Source of the DNA: Prostheceraeus crozeri
Taxonomy: Eukaryota; Platyhelminthes; Polycladida; Euryleptidae
DNA length: 64,000 bases
Assembly: GCA_907163375.1 (NCBI GenBank)
Contig: CAJQUW010016988.1
Location: 434,001 to 498,000, forward strand
Reading direction: 5' to 3'
The notes under the pieces are model-generated. The model had not been told where the DNA came from and made no database searches. It worked only from the letters and a program-made list of their open reading frames with translations. A program made the translations under genes and the position numbers. Every line of letters starts with the position of its first letter. The stretch's first letter is position 1. Positions 23,901 through 38,900 of this stretch are shown piece by piece.

Positions 23901-26900
23901 CGTGATTTAATACATCTGCAGATGAAATCCGAACTGAAAATTAGCATGAAATCAATCAACAGTCCACTCAAATTCATGAATTTCCATTTATTATTCATTG
24001 AACAATATAAATTCCAGTACGATGAGCAGAAATAACAAATTGCAATGTATTCACACATGTGAATTTGACTGCATGAACCTCCGATGTCGCTGCTGGCCAT
24101 GAGCTAACTTAAAGTCAGACATAGAAATGAACTTTCGAACATAAATTTTAAAATGACAAACGAACGGTTGTTCAAAACATGCAGTAACATGCAATTAGCT
24201 ATTACCACTTGAAAACATGATACTTTCTGTGCCATGAATTTTTAGCTGGTTCTTCTTTCCATAACCTAAATGAATCATTCCTCAGGCCCGTGATCTGACC
24301 GGAAAAATACTACTCGCGAGCCACGAGTTCAGCTAATTACTGACTACCGACAATAGTCACATATTATGGTGTATTTCACAGCAATACAAAAATACATCTA
24401 TACACAGTTAATGATTGAAGACGTGGTGGTAATGACAGTCAAAGATTGAATTTTTTGTTGAAACAGGACCAACTACGGTTGCCCTATTTTGCTTGTCACA
24501 AGATGAGTTGGGATCGTTTCAGAAAAGAAGAAAGTTTATGGATGACTCTGTAATTTAGGTAAATACTCTAATGTCAGTCTTTACATGTTCAAAACTCCTG
24601 CATCAGTCACAATGCAGAAATTGAATAAAGATTATTATTTTTTGAATGAAAGAAAGTAAAGATGATGTAAAGAGATAATGTAATGTAATGTATATAACAG
24701 ATGATTACAAGTCGAGTACTTTAAACGCGGATTTTTCCTTACAGTAGAGTTAATCACTCACTCACTCACTCCACGGTTTTCCGTCTTCTTTTCCTCGTGT
24801 TGCAAGGGTTGGACGTCCGCAAATGTCGATTTGGCTTGATGGCATTTCTCCACACCGTCCGATCCGAAGGGTCGACGAAGGATAGATTCCATTTTCGAAG
24901 ATCTTCTTTGATGTTGTCAAGCCAACGTTTCTTTGGTCGGCCTCGTGGATTCTTTCCTGAGAGTTCGATGGTCGGAACTTTCTTAGGCCAGTCGGCTTCA
25001 TCCATGCGTTGTACATGTCCATACCAACGTAGCCTTCTCCAGCGCACACTATCTTCAAGTCGATGAATACCAAGCCTAGACCTTAGCTCATCCATAGGAA
25101 CTCGATCAGATAGGCGCTTGGAGCAGATCCACCGCACCATTGCGTTGTCATTACGGCACAATCGGTTTTGCTCCTCGATGTTGATTGGCCATGTCTCGGT
25201 TGCATACAACAGAACATTTCTCACACACATGGAGTAGACATGACCTCGGCTGCTGAAGGGGATGTCTCTGTTCGTAAGTATGGGAATGAGCTCACGAAAG
25301 TTCTTCTATGCCAGCTGAATTCTCAGTCCAGCAGCCTCACTGCAGCCACCTGATTGTCCTAACATATCACCCAGGTAACAAAATGCAGGCACAACTTCAT
25401 AATCAGCATCACCAATACGAAGCTTACTAGCGGTGGGTTTAGGAGCTTGTGCAGCAACACCACGGCACTTTTTACAAGAAAAGCTAGGATCTGTCTTCAA
25501 AGAACCTTTAACTCCAGAGCATTTATGATGTATCCATCTCTTGCATCGTGCGCAGTAGATTGAATTACTACCAACCCCACGATGGCATACACCACATGGA
25601 AATTTGCCCGATTCTTTCAGCACTCGGTTTTCGGAACTCGTGCTATGCAGGATCTTCGATTTCTTTACGTTGACACGTAGTCCATACGACTCTAGACCAC
25701 CTTTCCAGTGAGCAACTTTCTGTTCTATCTCAGCCAGATTGTCGGCAGCAATGACCAGGTCATCCGCGTAGAGCATTTCCCAGGGGCATCCTGTACGAAA
25801 ATCACGTGAGAGCGCCTCCATAACAATAACAAATAACAAAGGGCTCAAAACGGATCCTTGATGGACTCCAACGGTAACATTAAACTCAGGACTACATTTC
25901 CCATTTATACGGACACTCGATCTAGGACACTCATACATGGACTGAACAACTCTGATTACCCACTCTTCAATACCGATTCTCCTCATTGACCACCATAACA
26001 CTTTGCGAGGCACTCGATCAAAGGCCTTTTCAAGGTCGACAAAGAGGAAAAATAATTACTTCCGCTTACAGAGAAACTTTTCTTGCAGCTGCCTTAGGAC
26101 AAAAATAGCATCAGTGGTACCACGTCCAGGCATAAAACCAAATTGCATGGAGTCTATATCAGCCTGCTCTCTGATAATAGGTTCAAACACCCTCTCAATG
26201 ATTTTGAGGACTTGATCTTGTAACTTAAGACTCTGTTAAGAGCATCACCCTTTCCTTTATAGCAGTTGACCAAGAAAGATAAATTCCAATCTTCAGGTAC
26301 CCGACCTTCTCTGATAATGGCATTCGCAAGCTCAGCTATCCATTCAACTGCACGATCACCACCTGATCTGATCATCTCAACAACTATCCCTGAAGGACCA
26401 GCTGCTTTTCCATTCCTCATGTGCTTTAGTGCTTCTTCAATCTTTGTTTTATCTATATACAAAGGAGGACCAACCTTCAAGTCCACTTCACGCACGGTAC
26501 CCGGGTTCCAGGGGAACTCCGTGTTGAGCAGTCTGTCATAATGACTGACCCAGGCACACATCTTGTCCGCGTCAGAGAAAGCAATGGTGTTGTCATCACA
26601 TCTAATGCACTTCTCACCGACAACGTCCATATTTTCGCTCTTCATCTTACGTGCAAGCCGAAAAACTTGATTCCTTTTATTGGCACAGTTAAGGTCATTG
26701 AACCTTTCCTTCTGAGCCTTCTTTTTAGCGAAGTATATCGTTGATTTTGCAGCGCGTTTAGCCGCAACATACGCTTCTTTACTTCCACCTTTTTTCCATT
26801 CTTTCCAAAGTTTACGTTTCTTAGTAACCGCAGCATTTACCTCATCATTCCACCACCAGGTTTCTTTTCGCTTCACAGGACCGCCCTTCGAATAACCACA

Positions 26901-29900
26901 AACATCCTCACACGCCTTCCTTAGACCCGATCGCAAAGCAGTCCATAGATCACCAACTTGATCACATTTACCAGCTCGTAGCAATTCATTAGAAACACTT
27001 TCTTCAAATGCAGCGCAATTCGCAGGAGACTTAAGTTTCCATAACCGTAGTTTAGGCGCAACTTTTCTTTTCCTCTCGACATCGATGTTGATGTTCATAT
27101 CGCACACCAGTAATTTGTGTTGAGAAACGCATTCTTCACCTCCAATGACTTTCGCATTTCTTACTAACTTCATATTGGATTTCCTGACCAGGATATAATC
27201 AACCTGTGTAGATGAAGGGCTAGACTTGTAGGTTATTAACCGCGAATCTGTCTTCTCAAAGAAAGTATTGGTCACAGACAGATAAAGAGCAACACACAGG
27301 TCCAACAGATGAATACCTTCACTATTTCTAGTGCCGAAACCATGATCACCATGAACACCCACGAAACCATCTGTAGAGTTACCTACGTGGCCATTGAAGT
27401 CCCCTCCAACTATAAGAAATTCGTTGTCGGGAACAGCAGCAAGGTTACTGATGAGTGCATCATAAAACGCATCCTTTTCTTCTTGTGTCCTTCCAACTTG
27501 AGGAGCGTAAACGCTGATCACATTCATGATTTCGCGTTGGTTTGAAATCCTTAACCAAATAATCCGGTTAGAAATGCGCATGACAGAAATGACTTTGTCA
27601 ACCCATTCTTCAGCAATGAAAATACCCACACCACTGAAACCGTCATCTCCTCCTTGCCAGAATAGTTTGTACTTGCTGGCTTTTCCCGTAATCATTCTCG
27701 CTGAACCTCCTCTCCATCGGGTTTCCTGCACACAGCAGAAACTAATGCATCTTCGCTCTAAAATTTCCACTACCTCATTGGCTCTACCCCTCAGGGTACC
27801 AACATTCAAAGATGCCGCACGTAAATTATTATGGCCATTCAGGCCCACCTTCGCTCCTCTGATCACATGTCGCATCCCAGTCTGAGGCTCCTGGGATGAA
27901 CCCCTGCTCGTACCTGTCACACCAGTCCGGGGCTGCTGATGCGCCCTCCTGATCGTCCTGTGAGGGTCCGGAGGTGGCCCCCTCATATCCATCCTTTCCA
28001 TAATCGACATTTACATATTTGATTGAAGCAAGGTTTTACAGCTGGATGCCCTTCCTAACGCCAACTCCGATGTTTTACAGCTGTCGGAGAGAAGCTGTCA
28101 ATGTGGATACCAAATTACTTTTGATGGCATTTCCTCCATCTGGGTCCCACTACCCATCCCAGGCTTCCTGGGTTAACCGGGTTTGATAACCGCGGCCCAG
28201 CACTCGGCGTTGCTCCAGTAAGATTAGTTAAAGCAGGGTCACCACGGGCAGGTTCTAGAGTACCAGACCCCCCAGTAATCAATAATGGTATGTAGCAGTT
28301 ATTTTGAAAGCATCTATTATTTGCTTTTTTCACGAATTCCTACATCATTTACATTTACCTCTTACATCTCATCGCGTTATAGATTCGTACTAAGTAAATT
28401 TGCTGTGTTATGATAGAAATTATAACTTGATTTTTATTTAATTGATATAATAAAATATATTAATACTTCTTACATCAATAATAAAATAAATTAATATAAC
28501 CCAATTATAAAGCATTAAAAATTACTGCAAATCAGCTTATCTATACCATAATGGTTATTTATGGGTAATATTTCTGTATAAGTGCTTAATTTTAAGATCG
28601 AAATATTGACCTTTTAAGTTAGCCTATATTTTCTTCTGTCAGTAACTGCGAGTAAATACATCACCAGTTTCGTTGTAAAATAGCATTGATATCAATCATC
28701 CCAGTACTAGGAACAGTACTGGTTTAGGAACTTTTATCATCATGAATTGTCTGTATTATGTTGTAAATCAAAGGCGTGTGTAATTTTCAAAGGAGTTGCG
28801 TAGGTGTGATCTCCATACATCCGTACATATGTACATCTGTATTAAAATTGGTAAATGTCGTCATAAAATTTATGACATTAGATATTAGAATTATACTATG
28901 CAATGAAGGTTGATACATGTATAATTCCAATCAATCATACAATCTAAGAATAGTATACGGGTGTAATTCGTCATAGTTTAAAAATTTTATTCAGAGACAC
29001 CAAAATCTTGTAATTTCTTTCGTTATCTCACGATCTGAGACAATAAATACAATCAAAGGTTAGGAGGTCTTCAAGTTATGTACGGTAAGGAAAGGTTAGA
29101 AGGTGACACCTTTAAACAGATGCTCTACTTTAGTAAGCACTTACTGAACATCAGAAGTTAAATTCAACCATGATTGCGGAGAAGTTCGATGTTATTTCCT
29201 TTCCATGCTAGCTTCTCACTTAATCTAAGAAAACACAAACAAATGTCATTTTACGTGAAAACCTCAGTCTGCTTACCATCGAATTTACATATATTTCTTT
29301 GATGCTGTCTGCCAATGAGAGGAACCGGATTGAACTCGACAGACACGCCGCCACGCAGATTGCTAGTAGCCATAGGGTGTATATCATTCTTTGAAAGTCA
29401 TAGAAATAGATTGTTACTTATCTGAAGTTGACTAGAATGGAAATTGACTCAAGGTCGCGGCACAGCCGTGGGGACTAAGTTAGGACAATGGACCACCAAT
29501 GAGAAGCTTAGACCTGCTTTGTTACTGTTTCTAACCCAATGATTCCGCCGCTGACAAGTGTGTCTAAGTGAAAATGTGTGCGATTTTTGCGCCACTATTG
29601 TGGATTGCATGAAGCTTTACTTCCATTCTAGAGGTTTTATTGTTATCAATTTTTATGGTGAAAGTTTCAATTTCGTCCTCACTCCATGCAGAAGCTCGTG
29701 GTGGCAGCCGAACTACAAGACACGTTTCTTATAGCAATAAAGGATATATAGAAATCTAACAGCAGCATCTTCAATTACGAGGCGGAGTTCGCATATACAC
29801 ATGTATTTATCAATGCACATGTTTAGATGTAGCCTACATTTGTTTATATGCATCCGTGATTGCTGTGATAAGCGCTTTTTGATCGCGGATGTATTCACAT

Positions 29901-32900
29901 GATAGAATTCATAGTAAGTAAGTGAAACAAATATAATTCCATTCCTGATGAGGATCGTTGCGCAAGCAAGACATGCATGATCATTGATCAATATTCCAAT
30001 TTTTTGTCCTATGCAAAGACGGCTGTTTTTTTCTGTTGTCTTCTTTGTCTTCTTTGCTTATAATATCAGGGTGTCCGCGCTCCCTGGAAACCTTGAAAAC
30101 CTGGAAAACTCCTGGAAAATGAAATTTTACCCTGGAAAACCTGGAAATCCTGGAAAAGTCCTGGAAATTTTGAGACTAATTAAAACACTAATTGCAAGTT
30201 GTTGAAGTCATACTTACTCTATGGTTGAAGTGTTTTCTATTTTTCCAGATTTTATTTTCTTCATATCTCTACTTATTTGTTACAATTATAGCCTTCATTC
30301 GTATACAATGTTTTGTCTTTAGAATATTTCAGTGACTGGAATCTCCTATCATAACGTATACAACATGAATGAGACTGAACTGCGTGGTATGGTTAACTAT
30401 GAACTGTTGTCGAACTCCTAATCGTTGTACAGTATGGTGAATTAGTAGCTGTGAATTCTCTCACAAACGCTGCGCGGTATGTTGAACTAGAAGTTGTAAA
30501 TTCCCTCATTAACGTCGTGTGGTATGGGCAACTAGGAGCCGTAATCTAGGATTAATGCTATTACACACTTGATTGCCGTGTGACAGAATCTACTGACGCA
30601 AAATGGTACTGAACATATAAACTACTTAGGCACCAGGCTTGTTCCGAATGATCCTAGGCTAATATCGAATATTTTCAAACACATTTCAAGTAGGTTTTCA
30701 AAATGTAGATATATTATTCCCGACACGTCGTGTGCCAATGAGCTTTCCTTGGTCAATTCTTCTCTGTGTCATTCTCTTAAACTGATTGTGATTACTCTCA
30801 TGCATATGTAGCACATCAGCCATTATGTTCATCTTTCTGGCTCTTGGTCTTCCTCCTTCCACAGATTCACGCTGCAATGCTTCAGTTCAAATAGGAGAAC
30901 AAACTAGAGAAAGAGTATAACAATAAATAACGAAAAATATAAGACTTAACAATGAAATGTGACTTTACACATATTCCGTTAATGTTACATTTCATTGTTA
31001 AGTCTTATATTTTTCGTTATTTATTGCTATACTCTTTCTCTATTTTGTTCTCCTCAATCCGCAAGCTTTAAATTTGTTACGATCGATTATATTTTCATTT
31101 TTTTATAAATTAATGTAGCCGTCTGATGCATATATTGGTATTTTTTATTTAGAATCACCTGCGCCTTAAAAATTCAACCAATTTCACGCCACTTTTCAAT
31201 TTTTTTTCGTTAATAATATTAATTTTATGGTGTGTAAGCTCCTTAGCCACAGAACTTTGGATAGATTTTTCCCGTAATTATTCTTTTAAATTTGACGCGC
31301 GCATTTGAGCAAAATTTCCTTGCATAAAGTCTGGAAATTTTCGTTCAAATTTGACCCCATTGTTGGGTAAATTTCCCTGGAAAACCTGGAAAATGAATTT
31401 TACCCTGGAAATCCTGGAAAACACCTAGAAATTTTCATTCAAATTTGCGCGGACACCCTGTAATATGAAACTTTTTAAGTTATTTTAGGGTTTCGTCCAT
31501 GGGTAAGAGTGTGTATTCGAAACGGGCTGTATATAGATTGTGCCTAGATAAAGGCCAATGCCAATAAAAAATACAAAGAATACAAATGGCTTTGCATCAA
31601 ACATTAATTGGAGGATAAGCCAAAATTACAGCCATTTAATTAAGACACTTTTCTTTGCATTCAGTTGTTTGCTTTCCTTTCTTTTCATTAGTACTGTGTA
31701 TTCAATTGTTGTTACTTGTACTGTTGTCAATTGTTGTGTAACATGTGACTGAATTAGCTGCCGTGTTGTCGTGTTGACTTACATATCTGTGAATATTTTC
31801 TTCCCGTTCCCATGGTCCTTGCAAGACCTCAAGCGTCACGCATGATTCAATATTCAGATGATTCATTGTCGGATTTCTGCAGTTGCTGTGGGTATTGAAC
31901 CTAAAATTCGTTTAACAATGCAAAGTGATTGACGTTAATGTAAATGAAAATTAATTAACATAGATGACATGATGAGTATGTCAGGTCAACTTTTATTGTT
32001 TCAGGGCACTTGCTTACCTTGTAGTAGGCATTAGTTCATACATTAAATAATAATGATATCCTCATTTGCTCTTCTCACGTTCTCAGGTTGAACAATGGAA
32101 AGTAAATCCGGTAGCTGAAGCCGGGATATGAACAGGCTAAACAATTTGTTCAGTTTGCAAAGAGAGTGAGGCGGATAGATAAACATCTACTGGAAATCTA
32201 GGAACATTCCTGACTTCTTCATCGGTAGAGGGCACGGGCACAGAGATTCGGTCACTCAGTTTTAACTAAGTTGGAATTTTCCGGCAAATTTAAGGAAAAG
32301 AACATGTTAAACTTTCAGGTTACTTTTAGAAGTAGACAGCTTTAAAGCCAACACATGGAGATGGGTAATATGAGACCTTATCAATGTGCATGAAGACACG
32401 TGTTTCCCCAGATCAGATGAGAATACTAGTTTCTACGTCCAGCATCTTTTAGGAATTTTTTTCTGAAAGTGGCTTGAATGTGATCGATTGACCGCCCATG
32501 ATAATTCAATGGATAACAAACTTAAATTCATCAGATTTACAATTTCTATTGTAAATTTGTTTCATTAATTTGCTAGGAATGCTAAGAGGAAGGAAAATTA
32601 CTATTCCTAAAATTGCTTTTTTAACTTAGCGAAAATTGAATTTTTTAAGTGTTTATTTGAAAATAGTATGCGACGACCGACAACCAAACGCCTAGTATGA
32701 GTGACATAAGGATATCTTCATATTAATGCTAACTCTCGTTGTCATTTCACTGAGAAATATGCTTCATTGTACAAATCACTGAACTGTCAGAAAGAATAAG
32801 ACATTGACATCATGATGCTAAGAATACCCTTTCAATATACCGCAAAGTTAATGGACGTTTAATCTAATAATAGAGCATTGAAGTCTATCGAATATTATAA

Positions 32901-35900
32901 ACTGGAGATTTACATCGAAGATGCTCATACTACAAATTGAATACCGGTTTGAATTGAAATATATCATTTATGGTTAAATTATGGGCAAGCTGTACCGAAG
33001 GAAGGAAGACTTTGTTGTAAATCTGACGAAGTAAAGTGCTATGACAATGCTAGAGGGCAAATTCTCACGGAAATGTATTTACATATAATCACAATTTCAA
33101 TATGCTCTTGAATTAACGAATTCTTATGGCACACTCAAAGAAATATAAAATTCTAATTCTCAATCTTAATTCTTATTTCTTGAGTCATCGTCAATAGTAA
33201 TATACATATTGCAGCAGAAGGCATTGAATGAATTCAATAGCAATCAAAAGCAACTTAGTTGGAACAAGCACTGAATTCCCGATCTTACGTCATAGATTTT
33301 CTTGGCCTCTGTTCTAGAGGTTATGTTTTTGTCATTATTATTTTGTAATGACTAAGGGAATGCATCTCACAGAGCAATGTATCTTTTCACTCTCACAGAC
33401 TACTAAGCAGATTCCCAACACTTAGAAAACGGCCAATGTCACACCTATCGCAAAACAGAATCGCTACACGGCTCTTATAGACCTGTTTCATTTCTCTCAC
33501 CACTTGCCAAAAGTCTTGAAATTTTCTTAATCACAGTCATCATAAAATCCTTTCGCTCCTTTCCAACACAGCTTCCAAAATGACACTCTACATTCAACGC
33601 ACTCCATCAAATCACCAACACCATCGCTGCTGGCTTCAACAGCAAAGCCACCGATTACGCAGTCACCACGTCACTGGACTTGATCAAACTATTCGACACA
33701 GCTCATTGACATGCACTCATTCATAAACTCAAACTGATCAGTGCCCCTTATTTCTTCATGCACTACATTGCAATCTGTATCAAAGGCTGGAAAGCCTGCA
33801 CCACTTACAACCAAGCACTTTCAACCACCAAAAGCAAAAAAACAGGCGTCCCACAGCAAGGAATACTCTATCCCTTTCCCTTCAACCGATCCATCAAGGC
33901 ACCAATCTTTCCACAAGCACTGTACTCAAAACAACGGTCTTCGCTGAAGCTACTTCCATCATGCAGTCAAACGATCGACTCCCCCTCCCTCCTCCAGCAC
34001 TTAGCGTACCCTGGACCTACTCAGTAAACAAGGATTTAGGTAGGCACCACGATCCTCCTAAATTTCTCCGTCAAGTTGTCCTCTCTGTGATGATGAGCGA
34101 CCGACAGTCGAAATCTGATCGGATGATGTAGCGGCCGATGACATTCATGACGATGCTGGATGTGTGAAGTAAGATAATATAAAATAAGATAAACATTGTG
34201 TCTTAGGAATGATAATCACAAATTTACAATCCAATTTCCAGTTGAATATGGAAGGTTCACACGCATGCATAAAAAAGTAATGAAGTGAATAAGCAATAAA
34301 AGTCGAATTGATATGTAACAGACATTAAGAGTTATTCAGTAGAGATGTCACAAACGGGATGACGGCATTATTTTTTCTTGAGTGCGGTGAAGTGAAACAA
34401 GGAACGGAACTTTCCTGAATTTGTGAGGACTTGGGGCATCAGATCTCCTAGACAGTGACCATCTTCATGTGCTGCTTTCAGAAAGAGACGCCTGCTGAGT
34501 TCATGTCGCTGGATGGTAATTTCGTCCCTTGAGCAGTGACAAGTCTTCACACTGTCATGAAAAAATAATGCAGCACGCTTATCGATTCTTGATAATTGTT
34601 GTGCCACCTCCCCAGTTCGATTTCTGCTGTGACTGTCCTACTACAGTCAAACACATTCCGGATGACCCACTGGATTGCCTTACAACTCAGTGACCCCCTT
34701 CATGTGCCTACAGCAGCCTACGTGGCGCATGGGGTTTGGTGGTCTTGATACGTGGAAACGCCTTTACGAATAACGAACGTATTGTTACCACTACGACCAT
34801 GCCAGTGCCGACCAGTCACTGACGTCCATGCTAGGAGTCTACATTAAACTGTTTTTAACTGCATTTGCTTGATCATTTAGATTTGTATATAAGCCTCAAT
34901 TTTCTTGATTTCTACCTCATCTATGGAGTTTCTAGATAATTCATCCGGTGCAGTGCGCCCATTATTAGTTGACTTTTCCCGCTCCTTCGATAAGCTTCCA
35001 CATGAATCAATTATGGCTGCTTGCACCGACTTCGGTTTCCGACTTCCTTACCTCACGTGGCTATTGTGTGCGATTTAGTGAGACTTTTCCAGCCCCGCAC
35101 TTAATTCCAGGCGGTGTAGTACCACAAGGTAGCATAGTCGGACCTTTTATATTCTGCATGGTCGTCAACTGCTACTCAGTCATTCATTCTAATTTCACAA
35201 GTGATAAAATAAGCTGACGATCCAACCGTCATCCACTTCATGCGAGAATCTCAAGATGATAGATTGCAATCAGAATGATGCAATTCGTACACATGGTCCG
35301 AACATGTTGGCCTTCCAATGCATTTATCAGAGACCTCAGTGATGAACATCACCATCACCACGAAAAGGGAGCTTCGACAACCAATATGTATGTGAATTGG
35401 TCCGAGCTGAAAACGGCTTCGTGTGCGCGGATTCTTGGTATGAATTTATCAGACGATCATAAGTGGAACGCCCACATATAGAACAGCTTATCAAAAGGAT
35501 CTTCAATGCGTCACCGGAGCCTCCTCGATACCAAGCCGGCGACTGAAGTCACGATGGCCCTTATCCCATCATGCAGCTAGTCTCCTCAACGACGGTTTTG
35601 ATCCCTTGTTCGCTGGGCACAACATTATCAGTGGCGGTTCTCAATGCCTCAATTCCGCTTGCCCCACATTGAGCCAGACGCTTCCGCCTGGGACCGACCT
35701 GCCTCGCAATCGGTGGATTCGACATAGCCATTTTTCATAATGATTAAGCTCTCCCTTTTAAAGCCGAAATGTAAATATATTCATGTAAAATAACAGGTAG
35801 GTTATTTCCTACCTGCATTTCCCACCGTAACGGTGGGTTCGACTTAATCGTCTACGCTCCAACACTGCTCGAGTAGCTGTGACTCTTCAATGCTGGTGCC

Positions 35901-38900
35901 TGCGAGAGTCCGCCACCTGCCCTTTTGGACACACGCCTCAAACCGTGGAGCACATCGTCACGGACTGCAGAGCACACAAATTCCCCCGTCAACTTTTAGG
36001 TGCTCCGCAATCTCAACGAACAGTTATTGACTTGACAAAGAGAGTTGCAGATGGATTTGTAAGTTTGTCTTTTTGTATTAGGCATGCGAATACATACATA
36101 TATTCATATGTATAATACGAACATGTTTTGCTTTTCATTCTAGTTATGCGAATCATGCTAATATTACAAAACCTTAATCTCGCTTTCCCGATCAGTACAA
36201 GGTAGGATGTGTCGAAGTGTTTTTTAAGTTCACCTTCTAATTTCTCTTCGTGTCTCGTTGCTATGTTTTTTTAGGACATGCTTCTGCTGTCATTCTTGTT
36301 ACAAAAAAATTCGTTGCAACAAGTTATTTGGATTTCAAAAGTGAAATTATAAAAGTAGGAGATGAATAGGATAAGAGATAACATGAATATGAGCAAGTAT
36401 GGAACAATAAGGAGATATCGGAAGAAAATAGATATTGAACCGTTTGATTATAGAAGCACTTGTTTTAAAAAGAGGAGTTGTAGAATGGAACATAAGGCGA
36501 ATATATGACAGGGGAAATGTCTCTTGGTGTCCCTGCAGTTAGTAAGTTGGAGGAGGGTTGACTCTGAGGTATTGAGGTCACGGATGAGGACATTAGGGCA
36601 ATAACGAGTCAGGCGTTAGAGGGAAGTGAAGCGACGATGTGGGGAGATCGTAGAGGAGGATCAGACAGAGGATGCTAGATTCCCAGAGTTATTGCCGTAG
36701 GCCGAAGCTGACGTTGTCGTGAGATCCTCTCCTTCTCTGATAATCATTCGTTCCATTACACGAAATCTCCTCGGCTAAAATTATAGTTATACCAAAAGTC
36801 GTTTGTTGCCTTGTATCATCATTTCAAATTGTGAATTTGGAATGTCAAGGGAGACATCAGATGAAAGAACGAAACGCTAGAAATTTGATATCGATGTTTA
36901 GCAGGGATGTAATCTCGCTGCTACAGCCCTTCAACTCACTTAGTCAAATGATCTTTCGTCGAAAATTTCATCAAATTTCGCATTCGAAAATCGTAAATTT
37001 CGCGAACTTCGCATTTTCATAAAAGTTTGCTAATTTTTGCGGTGCATGGAGTTCTTTATAATGCGAATATCATAGACTGAAAGTATTGCATATACTTGCT
37101 TAGGGTGGCTTAAAACATGGCGGATCGTGGTAGCACTGATGTTGGGTCCACACTGTTTCCTATAGGGCTCCTGATGGCGACCGTTGAACGTAGAGGCGCC
37201 CAGATAGCGTTCGTAGCTTTGGCTTCGGTCTCCGGCGGCCTCTGACAGACTTCGCTTTTCTCCGTCAATCATCAATTTCGTGCACTAGATTCGCTAAACT
37301 AGCGTGTTGTCTAGAATTAAGAGGACGCATGATATAGAAAGTAAAAGTGAGCTATTATTATAATGTTTATGAAGTGTCACACAGGGTTGGAACCGGCCGC
37401 CGGCCGGCCGGTTTTAGTCACGCCGGCCCGGCCCCGGCCGCAAATTTTGAAAACCGGCCGGCCGGCCGGCAGGCCGGTTTTAGTACTACCGGCCGGCGGT
37501 GCTTTTTCAGGCCTTTTTGTCAACTGTCGACATCACCAACTGCATCACTGCTACAGCATTGTAGGAGCCTGCAAATATATAAAAAATAATGTCTGATGTA
37601 TAGAGTTCAACAGACTTGCTAAGTTGATGCAGAATTAGGTTGCAATCATTATGCAATACCCATGTCACTAAGAAATTTACTATCAAGCTACTTTCCTTGC
37701 ATCTATTTGCCCTCGGCAAAGTATTCTTTACATCACTTCTCTTTCCTACTCCTTCGAATCACACAGACAGCACCAAATATTGATGCATTATCACAAAAAA
37801 CAAATGTTAAATTAGGTAGATATTTGTTAAATTTATCACGGCATCCTTCGACTCAGATTTACCCCGCCGTTGCGCAATTTCTTTCGAAAGCATTCATCGT
37901 GACACCTCAATTCACATTTGATGATTGCCCCTCGCTTGCCAATCCTAGCTTCCTTCGTTGCTGCTGAGGCTGTATGCAGGTCGCCCCGCGTCCTCATGTT
38001 GCCCAATATCGTAGCAACAAATGTCGGTCGCCTCGGAACTAGAGTTTGTGACCAAGTAAACAACAAGAAATGGCATCATCTAAACTTTCCTGAGAGTGAA
38101 TAATTGCGAGCAGGGTCAACATGTCACAAGACAATTAAATCCTTGATGCTATTGAGAAACGTCAAGTCCTGTGATAGCCTAAATTATTATGCTAGTCTTT
38201 TATCAAGTCTCACATATCGGAGTTACATTCATCTCATCAAAAATGTCATGCGGTTACTTTGGAACGTACACGTAGTAATACTCATCTACACGCTCATGAT
38301 CTTCAATGACCATGAAAGCATCAGAATTTTAAATAGGCCGCCTCCGACCAGCCTGTTTTAGATACGCCGGCCTCGAACCGGCCACCGGTCGGCCGATTTG
38401 GATGACGCCGGCCGCTAAAAACCCGGCCGGTTCCAACCCTGGTGTCACATATCAAATGAATTATGAGATATTGCAGGGACATGAGTATATTGATAAAAAT
38501 GCAGACTTATTATGTACATATCCGCAGAACATTAATGCAGCAAAATTCTTTGAGGAAGATAATTATTCAATTCTTCTCAGAATATGAAAGATGTAAACGA
38601 AGCTTGAGAAAGATATTTTATTCATCGAATAGGACAGCGGCCTGATATAATGTTGGGTTTTGACCAGTCAAACTCAAATAGGAGAAGAAATGTAAAATTC
38701 ACTTGTTATTGATATCATTTATTGCTCTGGTACATCGCAAAGTACCGAATGATTAATGTGAGTGAATTGCAGAGATCGCCTGACTAGCAAGTCACCTAAT
38801 TCGCGAATTTCGTGAAAGCCTTGAAATTTCACAAATTTCTTCGCGATTTCGCATTCGCGAAAAACCATTGGCCTAGAAACCCACCACACTGTGCCACATA

